Shown: in pieces, positions 9,967 to 17,907 of the stretch
How the letters are laid out: every line of letters starts with the position of its first letter
Numbering within the stretch: position 1 is the first letter of the stretch
DNA from: Coriobacteriia bacterium
Lineage (GTDB): Bacteria; Actinomycetota; Coriobacteriia; Anaerosomatales; Anaerosomataceae
NCBI GenBank assembly: GCA_016933785.1
Contig: JAFGAG010000073.1
Span: 1 to 42,422 of the forward strand
DNA length: 42,422 nt
Reading direction: 5' to 3'
Translations under genes and position numbers: made by a program
Notes under the pieces: generated by a model
Databases searched by the model: none
Told to the model about the DNA's origin: nothing
What the model saw: only the letters and a program-made list of their open reading frames with translations

Positions 9967-10461
9967 ATGGCCCCTGAGGTCCGCGGCGCCCAGAACATCA
10001 GCCGCATGTGCATGGTCTGTGGGACAGAGAACACCGCGGGGCTGCACGCCCGCTTCTACGAACTCGACAACGGCGAGCTTGCGGGGGTCTTCACGCCTCG
10101 CGAGGAACACCAGGGCTATCCCGACCGCCTGCACGGTGGGATCGCATCGACCATCCTCGACGAGACGATGGGCCGGGCGATCAACCTCACCGACCCGGAC
10201 GCATGGGGGGTGACGATCGAGCTCGCCGTACGCTACCGCAAGCCCGTCCCGCTCGGCAGCGAGGTGGTGGCGCATGGTCGCATCACCAAGGATGGTGGCC
10301 GGATGTTCGAGGGTAGCGGTGAGATCCGTCTGGAGGACGGAAGCGTCGCGGTAGAAGCGACCGGACGCTACCTGCGCTTGCCAATAGAGAAGATCGCCGA
10401 AGGCGACTTCGAACGTGAGTGGTTCGCCGACGAGGGTCCGCTGCCGACGTCGATCGGGTAG
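9967..10461 (+). CDS. PaaI-family hotdog thioesterase
   Basis: CMVCGTENTAGLHARFYEL...GGIASTILDETMGRAI...ELAVRYRKPVPLGSEV hotdog pattern. Confidence 0.85.
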   Translation: MAPEVRGAQNISRMCMVCGTENTAGLHARFYELDNGELAGVFTPREEHQGYPDRLHGGIASTILDETMGRAINLTDPDAWGVTIELAVRYRKPVPLGSEVVAHGRITKDGGRMFEGSGEIRLEDGSVAVEATGRYLRLPIEKIAEGDFEREWFADEGPLPTSIG

Positions 10462-10491
10462 CGTCTCGAGAATCATGCTCCCCCGAAACGA

Positions 10492-10521
10492 GAGCAGGGC
10501 CACCAGGAGGTAGCCCTGCTC
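10492..10521. terminator. Probable bidirectional terminator between convergent genes
   Basis: GAGCAGGGC ... GCCCTGCTC 9-bp inverted repeat between convergent stops at 10461 and 10543. Confidence 0.65.
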
Positions 10522-10542
10522 GTCAGCGTCCGGACCTATGGT

Positions 10543-10722
10543 CTACGCCTTCGGTTGCCACTTGCAGCGCACCGGCGACTCTATCACGCCCGTCTTCTTG
10601 AGCGCGTCCATCGCCTTGTCGACGACCTTGCGGTCGAGGCCGGTCATCTCGGCAAGCTTGCCTGCCGCAACCGGCTCACCTGCCGCCTTCATCGCTTCAA
10701 GCACCTGATCGACCGTCTCCAT
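10543..10722 (-). CDS. Small winged-helix-like protein
   Basis: METVDQVLEAMKAAGEPVAAGKLAEMTGLDRKVVDKAMDALKKTGVIESPVRCKWQPKA; wHTH pattern. Confidence 0.72.
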   Translation of the reverse strand: METVDQVLEAMKAAGEPVAAGKLAEMTGLDRKVVDKAMDALKKTGVIESPVRCKWQPKA

Positions 10723-10751
10723 GCGGGACTCCTTGTTCGTGAGGATGTGGC

Positions 10752-11336
10752 TTAGGGCTTCCAGACCTCCCACACGTGACCCGTGAGGTCATCGGTGGGT
10801 GTGAGCGTCGGATCCCCGGGCTGCCAGCCGGACGGCATGACCTCGCCGGTGGCCTGCTGGTGCTGGTAGGCCTTGATCTGGCGGATCAGCTCGTCAGGGT
10901 TGCGGCCCACCGGAGGCGTGAGGACCTCCATCGCCTGGATGACGCCGTTGGGATCGATGATGAAGCGACCGCGCACGTCCACGGCTCCGTTGTAGACACC
11001 GTAGAGCTCGCCGATCTTGCCACCCGCATCCGAGAGCATCGGGAACGGGATGCCGCCGTCGACCATCTTGGAGAGCTCGGTCTCGTCCCACACTTTGTGG
11101 GAGTGAACGCTGTCAACACTGAACGAGAGGACCTCAACGCCCAGCTCCTGCAGTTCCGGGTATCTCTTGGCGACCGCCGAGATCTCGGTCGGTCAAACGA
11201 ACGTGAAGTCGCCCGGGTAGAAGCAGATCACGACCCACTTGCCACGGTAGTCGGAGAGCTTGAACTTGCCGAACTTGCCATCGTGGAACCCACTGGCCAC
11301 GAAGTCCGGGGCCTCTGTGCCGACAAGGATGCTCAT
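10752..11336 (-). CDS. prxU: Selenocysteine-containing peroxiredoxin (AhpC/TSA family), UGA at 11193-11195 read as Sec
   Basis: From ATG 11336: [48 protein letters not shown]48[47 protein letters not shown]...VWEVWKP; single in-frame TGA exactly at the catalytic Cys of FTFVCPTE. Confidence 0.92.
11162..11183 (-). promoter_or_regulatory. Candidate bacterial SECIS element
   Basis: mRNA sense AUCUC-GGC-[GGUC]-GCC-AA-GAGAU; 8 bp with AA bulge; loop begins about 18 nt after the UGA; loop GGUC resembles E. coli fdhF SECIS loop. Confidence 0.8.
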
Positions 11337-11390
11337 ATGCACCATCTCCTCTTCATCCGTCGCCGCGACATGCGGCGTAGCTGCTTTCCA

Positions 11391-11410
11391 CCGGCGGGCT
11401 GACCCGCCGG
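11391..11410. terminator. Hairpin between Fur-family and peroxiredoxin genes (terminator or attenuator)
   Basis: CCGGCGGG-CTGA-CCCGCCGG perfect 8-bp stem, no T-tract. Confidence 0.45.
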
Positions 11411-11426
11411 GAGGTACCCTGTCTCG

Positions 11427-11900
11427 CTATCGGCGGACGTCGCCCGTAGCTGCGTCTGCTGCTTCGCACCCGGTGCACAGGCCCTTCACTTCGAGCCGCA
11501 CCGAGGTGATCTCGCCCACCCCCTCGAGATAGGACGGGACAGCCAGACATCCGATGTCCTCGGTGCCCAGGTCGAATATCCTCCCGCACCGCACGCAGAC
11601 GAAGTGATGGTGCGTCGAGACATCCGGATCGAACCGGGTCGCACCGGTCGCTGCTATCCGCTCGATGAGACCGCGTGCCGCCAGTGTCGATAGCGTGCGA
11701 TACACCGTGTCGCGTGAGATCGTGGGCACGCGCTCGCGAACAGCGCGGAACAACTCGTCGGCATCGGGATGATGCGTGGCCGATGCAAGCTCCCGGATGA
11801 CCTCGAGGCGCTGGTGGGTCATCCGCAGTCCATCCGCCTTGAGGGCCTCGGCGAACGCCTGTTCACGCTCGCTGCTGCTGTGGACCTTCATATCCATCAT
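11427..11900 (-). CDS. Fur/PerR-family transcriptional regulator
   Basis: MMDMKVHSSSEREQAFAEALKADGLRMTHQRLEVIRELAS...DTVYRTLSTLAARGLIERI...THHHFVCVRCGRIFDL...CTGC. Confidence 0.93.
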   Translation of the reverse strand: MMDMKVHSSSEREQAFAEALKADGLRMTHQRLEVIRELASATHHPDADELFRAVRERVPTISRDTVYRTLSTLAARGLIERIAATGATRFDPDVSTHHHFVCVRCGRIFDLGTEDIGCLAVPSYLEGVGEITSVRLEVKGLCTGCEAADAATGDVRR

Positions 11901-11989
11901 CGATCCTTCTTGCAGATATATACTAAATAGGATTGTACCGCAATAAGCATACCCATCGCCACCGCGACTGAAACGCCGACAACACGTCC

Positions 11990-12898
11990 CTAGAGCGTCC
12001 CGAAGGCGTAGCCTTGCTCGCGCAGACCTGCGATGACGGCATCGAGTGCCTGCGTGTCGCTGGAGGACACGCCATGCAGCAGGTAGATCGCACCCGGATG
12101 GCTGCCGCTCAAGATGCGCTCGATGGTCACGCCCACAGGCGGCTGGTCGTCCACGATCCAATCGCGATGTGCGAACCCCCAGAAGACGCTCTCGTAACCG
12201 AGCTGCTGCGTGAGCCACAGTGAACGGGCACTGTATTCCCCCATCGGCGGGCGCATGACCCGCGCCATCTCCATACCCGTCACATCCCGGAAAAGCGCCG
12301 AGGTCTCTGCGAGCTCCGCCTCGAACATCGCGCGGTCATCAACGAGATCGGGAAGCGATGGGTGGCTCATGGTGTGGTTCCCCACCACGTGGCCGTCCGC
12401 CGCCATGCGCCTCACGAGATCGGGGTTCGACCGCACGTAGGAACCTGTGACGAAGAAGGTGGCCTTCACGCCGTTTCGCGCAAGCGCGTCGAGGATCGCG
12501 GGCGTGTTGCCGTTCTCGTAACCCTGATCGATCGTGAGGTAGACGAGCCCGGGATCCGGCCCCGTGTAGCGACCGCCGTACGTCGAGAGAAGGCGCGCAG
12601 CGTCGTCGGGAATGCGTGGGACGCGATGTGCTGGATCGGCAGTGTAGAACCAGGAGCGGGTCGTGCCGTCCGTGGGCTCGGGGACTCCGGGCACGGGTGG
12701 GGTCGGCTCCACGGGCGCAGGCTTCACCGGCTCAAGTGCCGGTCCGGGCGCGATGGCAGGCTCCTCGGCCGGTGGCAGCTGGCCCGGTGCGGAAGGTCCG
12801 GACCACGGCGGCCACACACAGCCGGTGACCACGGCGATGACCGACACGAACGCGAGCAGCACCCACATACACCGGGCTGTGGTGGCACTCCGTACCAT
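11990..12898 (-). CDS. Polysaccharide deacetylase family lipoprotein, PdaA-like
   Basis: VYLTIDQGYENGNTPAILDALARNGVKATFFVTGSYVRSNPDLVRRMAADGHVVGNHTMSHPSL; lipobox-like VTGC; GGAGGTGAGAG SD before ATG 12898. Confidence 0.88.
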   Translation of the reverse strand: MVRSATTARCMWVLLAFVSVIAVVTGCVWPPWSGPSAPGQLPPAEEPAIAPGPALEPVKPAPVEPTPPVPGVPEPTDGTTRSWFYTADPAHRVPRIPDDAARLLSTYGGRYTGPDPGLVYLTIDQGYENGNTPAILDALARNGVKATFFVTGSYVRSNPDLVRRMAADGHVVGNHTMSHPSLPDLVDDRAMFEAELAETSALFRDVTGMEMARVMRPPMGEYSARSLWLTQQLGYESVFWGFAHRDWIVDDQPPVGVTIERILSGSHPGAIYLLHGVSSSDTQALDAVIAGLREQGYAFGTL

Positions 12899-13047
12899 CG
12901 TCGCTCTCACCTCCCGGACGCGCACGCCCCACACCGATGCGATGCGCATCTGTCTGTGTGACGGCGGGAGCGCCACACCGGTTCGCGCTGGCACACCGCA
13001 TGCTGCTTACCCACGAACGGTGCCCGCCTCACGACTCTGGAGCTGCA

Positions 13048-13710
13048 ATGAGACCGACACCCCGCACCGCCCTGCTCGTCGCCGCCGTGCTGATCGTCGG
13101 CATCGCCTTCACGATCACCAACGCGCAGTCCGCCAACACACCTGGAACGACCAAGACCGAGGGATCCCGCATCACGAGGATCGTCGCGAAGCTTGAAGCC
13201 GATTCGAGCATGGAGATCCCCGTGCGCCTGCTCGAGGGCTCCGATGCCGCGCACGAATCAGCGCACATCTTCGACGCGATCGCCGGAGTGCGGGGCGTGA
13301 GCTCGGCCACGCTCGACACCGGGACGCTCGTCCTGACCGTGGCGTACGACTCCGCATCGACCGACCCGGCGGAGGTCGAGCGCGCACTGTTCAGCACCGG
13401 CTACGCGCAGGCCCCTCCGTCCGAGGCCGTGAACGCTGAGATGTCCGCCGATGGGACCACCCAGCGTGTGGCGGTGTCCGATGATGGGGCCAGGCTCGTG
13501 CCCGCGGTCTTCCAGGCGCGCGCCGGCCTCCCGCTCACCGTGGAGTTCGGCCCCGGGACGCAGTGCCGCACGAGCATCGTCTTCCCGGAACTCGGCGTCA
13601 GCGCGGACATCACATCAGGAGCCACGGTCGAGCTTCCCGCGATGGAGCCAGGCACGTACACCATCCAGTGCGGCGGTGGCGGTAACGAGGGCGTGCTCAT
13701 CGTCCAGTAG
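13048..13710 (+). CDS. Exported protein: HMA-like domain plus cupredoxin-like domain
   Basis: Signal/TM at N-terminus; FGPGTQCRTSIVFPELGVSADITSGATVELPAMEPGTYTIQCGGGGNEGVLIVQ resembles cupredoxin-like domains. Confidence 0.72.
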   Translation: MRPTPRTALLVAAVLIVGIAFTITNAQSANTPGTTKTEGSRITRIVAKLEADSSMEIPVRLLEGSDAAHESAHIFDAIAGVRGVSSATLDTGTLVLTVAYDSASTDPAEVERALFSTGYAQAPPSEAVNAEMSADGTTQRVAVSDDGARLVPAVFQARAGLPLTVEFGPGTQCRTSIVFPELGVSADITSGATVELPAMEPGTYTIQCGGGGNEGVLIVQ

Positions 13711-13724
13711 CACGACCGGCGGGT

Positions 13725-14519
13725 TCACCGCCCCCCGCTCGTCCACCTCTCCAGCCACCAGGTGGCCGAGCGGTTCATCTCGGCCATGAACGCCGAGGCG
13801 AACTTGCGCCGGTACACTGCCTGCGCGTAGTTGGCGACGCCTTCCGGCAGCCCCGACGGCGCGTGCAACTCCGCAAGCTCCCGGACGACTTCGGCAGCCT
13901 CCACCCCGGTGCGCCGACGATACCGGTCACGGTGGACGAGACCCCGACCGTAGCGCCCGATCGGTGCCCGGCGTTTGCGCGGGCGCCCGAAGCACACCAT
14001 CGCGGCGGGGAACGTGTGCGGCGGGAGGTGGAGCAGGCCCGCCACCTCCTCGCCGTTCTCGATGATGTCGCCGATGTAGCATGACCCGATGCCGAGCGAC
14101 TCCGCGGCGATCACGGCCGTCTGTGCGGCAATGATCGCGTCCGCGCATGCGAGGAACAGGTCGCCCGGCCCGGTGTGCGTACGGTGATCGGTCGCGTCGA
14201 CGGCTTCAACGTCACTCACAGCGAACAGGTCCGTCCACTTCTGCCAGTCAGCGGCGAACACGAGCACCCATGGCGCGGTGGCGATGAACGGTTGATCGTC
14301 GCAGGCGACAGCCAGCCGTTCCTTGAGCGCCTGCTCCTCGACCTCGATGATCGAGTAGAGCACCATGTTGCCTCCGGTCGGTGCGCGGAGTGCGGCGTGC
14401 AGGATGGCCTGGCGTTCGTCGTCGGTGAGCGGGGCCGGATCGTAGGTCCGGGTCGAGCTCCGCTGCGCGATCAGCTCGAGGGTAGGGTTCGTGAGCGGGC
14501 CGGGCTTCGTGACATCCAT
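13725..14519 (-). CDS. Nitroreductase family protein
   Basis: LELIAQRSSTRTYDPAPLTDDERQAILHAALRAPTGGNMVLYSIIEV...AAESLGIGSCYIGDI. Confidence 0.9.
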   Translation of the reverse strand: MDVTKPGPLTNPTLELIAQRSSTRTYDPAPLTDDERQAILHAALRAPTGGNMVLYSIIEVEEQALKERLAVACDDQPFIATAPWVLVFAADWQKWTDLFAVSDVEAVDATDHRTHTGPGDLFLACADAIIAAQTAVIAAESLGIGSCYIGDIIENGEEVAGLLHLPPHTFPAAMVCFGRPRKRRAPIGRYGRGLVHRDRYRRRTGVEAAEVVRELAELHAPSGLPEGVANYAQAVYRRKFASAFMAEMNRSATWWLERWTSGGR

Positions 14520-14523
14520 CGGG

Positions 14524-15798
14524 TCACCTCACGGGATCGCGCACGATGGGGCATGTCATGCAGTGTCCGCCGCCACGACCCTTGCCGAGTTCGGAACCCT
14601 CGATCTCGAGGACCTCGATGCCGGCGGCACGCAGCCTGGCGTTGGTGTGCACGTTCTTGGAGTACGCGACCACCACGCCGGGTTCGATGGCGACCACGTT
14701 GTTGGCGTCATCCCACTGCTCACGGGCGGACTGGAAGTGGTCGCCTCCGGTCTCGATAGTGCGTATCCGGTCGACTCCGAGCGCATCGGCGCACGCCTCG
14801 AGGACCCCCGCCTCCTCGATCACCTCGAAGCTGTCGCTCCGGTCACCGGGGCGCACGCTGAAGACTTGCATGCCCTCGATCACCGGCGGGAAGAGCGTGA
14901 CGGCATCGTGATCGACGAAGGTCATCACGGTATCGAGATGCATGTAGGCGCGCTCCTGCGCCATGCGGCAGACGATCACGCGGTGGGCCTCGCCTGCGGA
15001 GAAGAGCGAGGAGGCGACGTGCTCCACCATGCGGCCGGTGGACCGCTCACCAAGCCCGATGAGGACCGTCCCGTTGCCGATGGGCATGACGTCACCACCC
15101 TCGAGGGACGAGCCCTGGCTGAAATCCTCGAGCGGGAAACGCGCCGTATCGCCTGCCGCCGGATACCAGAAACTGAAGTCAGCTGCGGCGAACCGCGGAT
15201 GAAAGCGGTACACGAGCGAGACCAGCACGACCTCCATGCGCCGTGCGGCCCAGAAGAGTGGCGGCAACACGACGCCGCCGTACAGCCACGCACTCGAATC
15301 GCGCGTGAAGAGCGTGTTCGGGAGCGGCGGCAGAACGAAGCTCTGCGGCTCGGCGAGCACCGCACCGAGCGAGCGGCGGCGCAGCGCGTCCACGTCGACG
15401 CCTTCGACCTCGGAGACGAGCAGTCCGCCGATGAGCGCGGCCGCCAGCCGTGTGTGAGGGAGCTCGCGCAGATAGGCCCGCAGCTCCGCGACCATCGACA
15501 ATCCCACCGTATACGAGGAGACGGCGCTTGAGATGGCTTCTTCGCGTGCTTCGCTCGACGCCGCGAACGCCTCGGCAAGAAGCTCGCTGAAGTACAGGAC
15601 CTCGACGTCGCGGGAGCGCAGCAAGGCGACGAAGGCGTCGTGCTCGGCAGCAGCACGCTCCACCCAGACCACATCGTCGAACAGGAAGTCGGAGCGGTTC
15701 GCGGGCGTCAGCCGCTCGAGCGCCATCCCGGGACGGTGGACGAGTACGGTGCGCAACGTGCCGACCTCCGAGCTGACACGCGGTTCGAGCGGCTGCAT
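14524..15798 (-). CDS. arcA: Arginine deiminase
   Basis: MQPLEPRVSSEVGTLRTVLVHRPGMALERLTPANRSDFLFDD...PNTLFTRDSSAWLY...EGGDVMPIGNGTVLIGLGERST...HLDTVMTFVD...GKGRGGGHCMTCPIVRDPV. Confidence 0.96.
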   Translation of the reverse strand: MQPLEPRVSSEVGTLRTVLVHRPGMALERLTPANRSDFLFDDVVWVERAAAEHDAFVALLRSRDVEVLYFSELLAEAFAASSEAREEAISSAVSSYTVGLSMVAELRAYLRELPHTRLAAALIGGLLVSEVEGVDVDALRRRSLGAVLAEPQSFVLPPLPNTLFTRDSSAWLYGGVVLPPLFWAARRMEVVLVSLVYRFHPRFAAADFSFWYPAAGDTARFPLEDFSQGSSLEGGDVMPIGNGTVLIGLGERSTGRMVEHVASSLFSAGEAHRVIVCRMAQERAYMHLDTVMTFVDHDAVTLFPPVIEGMQVFSVRPGDRSDSFEVIEEAGVLEACADALGVDRIRTIETGGDHFQSAREQWDDANNVVAIEPGVVVAYSKNVHTNARLRAAGIEVLEIEGSELGKGRGGGHCMTCPIVRDPVR

Positions 15799-15907
15799 CG
15801 CGACCTCCTCGGCACGGCGGACTCTCTCCGCTACTATGCCACGAGGCGTGCCGAGTGGCACCCGGCTTGCACAGCAGCTCCGGTACACACCGACCGAAAG
15901 GCACCAC

Positions 15908-16390
15908 ATGAGCGAGCGTGGCCAGGACGACCCGCGGCGAGCGCCGCGGTGGCCGCAGGCTGGCGTGCGTGCGCAACTGACGGCAGGAGCGCTCATGTGG
16001 CTCATCGGGGCGAGCATCCTGCTCGTGCGCGGGACGGCGTACATCCAGGGCCGTTCGTGGCACGCCTGGGCGCTTGCGGCCGGACTCGCACTCGGCGTGA
16101 TCAAGTCGCGCTACCTGCTCGAAGGCGTCGCCGAGCGCGCGGTGGCGCGCATCCGTGATCGCGGACGGGCCTGGCTGCCGGGGTTCTTCTCACTCAGGTC
16201 GTGGGCGCTCGTCGCCACCATGATGGGCGGCGGCATGGTGCTCCGACGTATCGTCGTAGCGCCGGACCAGATCGGCGCGGGCATCCTCGGCGCGATCTAC
16301 CTCGGCGTTGGCGCCGCGCTGCTGCTGGCCGACCGCGTCTTCTGGCACGCGGTGTTCGGCCGTACGCGGAACGGCGTGGTGCTGCGGTAG
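15908..16390 (+). CDS. Hypothetical membrane protein
   Basis: 160 aa, several hydrophobic segments; ATG at 15908. Confidence 0.7.
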   Translation: MSERGQDDPRRAPRWPQAGVRAQLTAGALMWLIGASILLVRGTAYIQGRSWHAWALAAGLALGVIKSRYLLEGVAERAVARIRDRGRAWLPGFFSLRSWALVATMMGGGMVLRRIVVAPDQIGAGILGAIYLGVGAALLLADRVFWHAVFGRTRNGVVLR

Positions 16391-16415
16391 AGCATCGCCA
16401 GGTCCGCCCGGTCCG

Positions 16416-16802
16416 CTACGCCTGCTTGATCTCGATCTCCATGCCATCGGGATCGGGGAAGAAAAGCAGCCGCCACCCACCCGGCATCTCCCGGATCGCG
16501 ATGTCTTCGGCGATGATTCCGGCCTCCCGAAGCTCCGAGAACGCCGCGTCGATATTCTGAGTCTCCAGCGCGAGATGCTTGAAGCCGAGCACACGCTCGG
16601 GCAGATCGGGCGCCGGGACGGGCTCGGCGTACGCGAAGAGCTCGATCTCCAGCGCGCCGAGCCGCATGAAGGAGAGCGTCTTGTCGGCCATGACACGCTC
16701 GTTACCGTCGATGAATCCGAGCGTCCGGTAGAATGACTTCGAGCGCTCGAGGTCGCTCACGACGATGCCGATGTGGTCAGGTCTCAGATCCACGGTGTTC
16801 AC
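16416..16802 (-). CDS. VOC-superfamily (glyoxalase-like) protein
   Basis: VNTVDLRPDHIGIVVSDLERSKSFYRTLGF...LGFKHLALETQNIDAAFSELREAG...WRLLFFPDPDGMEIEIKQA; GTG start overlapping the YqeY-like stop. Confidence 0.88.
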   Translation of the reverse strand: MNTVDLRPDHIGIVVSDLERSKSFYRTLGFIDGNERVMADKTLSFMRLGALEIELFAYAEPVPAPDLPERVLGFKHLALETQNIDAAFSELREAGIIAEDIAIREMPGGWRLLFFPDPDGMEIEIKQA

Positions 16803-17242
16803 CCCAGCCTTCCGCCGACGATCCGGGCGACCTCGGCTTTGTCGCAGTTGCCACCACACTCGGCGCTGATCAAGCCGATCGCCCGGCCCATCTCGCGCTT
16901 CTCCGTGATGCCCTCGGCGGCAAGCACGCGCTCCACGACCCCGGCAAGCGCGTCTCCTGTGACCTGCGCCGGGAGCAGCTCCTCAAGGATCGCGACCTGC
17001 TCGGTCAGCAGCGCCGTCCGCGCGTCGTCCGTGCCCACTTTCATGGACCCCTCGAGCGTCTCGCCGGTCTGTTTGAGGACCTTCTTCAGCAGCGCGACGA
17101 CCTCCTCGGACGTGACCTCGCGCTTCGCGTCCTTCTCCTTGATGTCGATCTCGTTCTTCACCTGCCGCAGGATCGAAAGGCGCACCTTGTCGTGCGCACG
17201 CAGTGCCGAGGTGATCTCCGAGACGATGAGTGCCTTGTCCAT
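16799..17242 (-). CDS. GatB/YqeY domain protein
   Basis: LRAHDKVRLSILRQVKNEIDIKEKDAKREVTSEEVVALLKKVLKQ...LLPAQ...EMGRAIGLISAECGGNCDKAEVARIV. Confidence 0.9.
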   Translation of the reverse strand: MDKALIVSEITSALRAHDKVRLSILRQVKNEIDIKEKDAKREVTSEEVVALLKKVLKQTGETLEGSMKVGTDDARTALLTEQVAILEELLPAQVTGDALAGVVERVLAAEGITEKREMGRAIGLISAECGGNCDKAEVARIVGGRLG

Positions 17243-17351
17243 CGTGGTGCCTCCCGTGCATGTGACAGCCAGACGCATGCGAGTGTAACGCAGACGTCAC
17301 CTCCAGGGGCTTGCATGAGCGTGCTCCGGCGTTTAGATTGGCACCCTAACC

Positions 17352-17369
17352 ATTAGTCGCCTAACTAAT
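17352..17369. promoter_or_regulatory. Candidate MarR operator
   Basis: ATTAGT-CGCCTA-ACTAAT perfect inverted repeat 31 bp upstream of the marR-like ATG. Confidence 0.7.
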
Positions 17370-17400
17370 AACTCCGGCCACCCGCCGCAAAGGAGCTCCG

Positions 17401-17907
17401 ATGCATCACCACACACACCCGCCGACTGACGCCTTTGACTCGGCACTGGAGGGCGTCGATCCCCTCTCGCTCGACGTCTTCAAAGCCCAGAAGCGCTCAA
17501 TGGTGCTCAGCCGGCACCTCATGATGTCGAGTCTCTCCAGCGAGGAGTCCCACCCCGGTCAGGCCGCGTGCCTCCTTGCGCTTTCGACAAGCGGCGGCAT
17601 GAGCCAGAGTGAGCTGGCCGACGTTCTGCACGTATCGAAGCCCACGGTCACCGTGATGCTCCAGAAGCTCGAGGCCGCCGGCGCACTCGAGCGGCGCACC
17701 GACGAGCACGACCAGCGTGTGACGCGGCTCTTCCTCACGCAGCGCGGTGTAGAGCTTGCGGAGCGGATGCGCGCTGTCCATGCCGAGATCATCAACACCA
17801 CGATCGGACGTCTGTCCGAGGCCGACCGGCGCGAGCTTCTGCGCCTGCTCACGATCCTGAACGGCCATGCGGCCGCGAGACTCCACGGAGAGGACGTCGC
17901 CCGATGA
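17401..17907 (+). CDS. MarR-family transcriptional regulator
   Basis: MSQSELADVLHVSKPTVTVMLQKLEAAGALERRTDEHDQRVTRLFLTQRG. Confidence 0.93.
   Translation: MHHHTHPPTDAFDSALEGVDPLSLDVFKAQKRSMVLSRHLMMSSLSSEESHPGQAACLLALSTSGGMSQSELADVLHVSKPTVTVMLQKLEAAGALERRTDEHDQRVTRLFLTQRGVELAERMRAVHAEIINTTIGRLSEADRRELLRLLTILNGHAAARLHGEDVAR

Noticed and set aside
10752-11093. Peroxiredoxin as a nonsense-mutation pseudogene or a truncated gene starting at 11093
   Set aside because: The only stop is TGA exactly at the catalytic Cys codon, with a SECIS-like hairpin and intact frame on both sides; Sec decoding is the better explanation, though selABCD could not be checked here.
11901-11945. PerR box in the AT-rich stretch upstream of the Fur-family gene (CCTATTTAGTATATATCTGC)
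   Set aside because: AT-rich and suggestive but does not match the 7-1-7 consensus well enough to call.
14491-15531. 346-aa plus-strand ORF
   Set aside because: Antisense to arginine deiminase.
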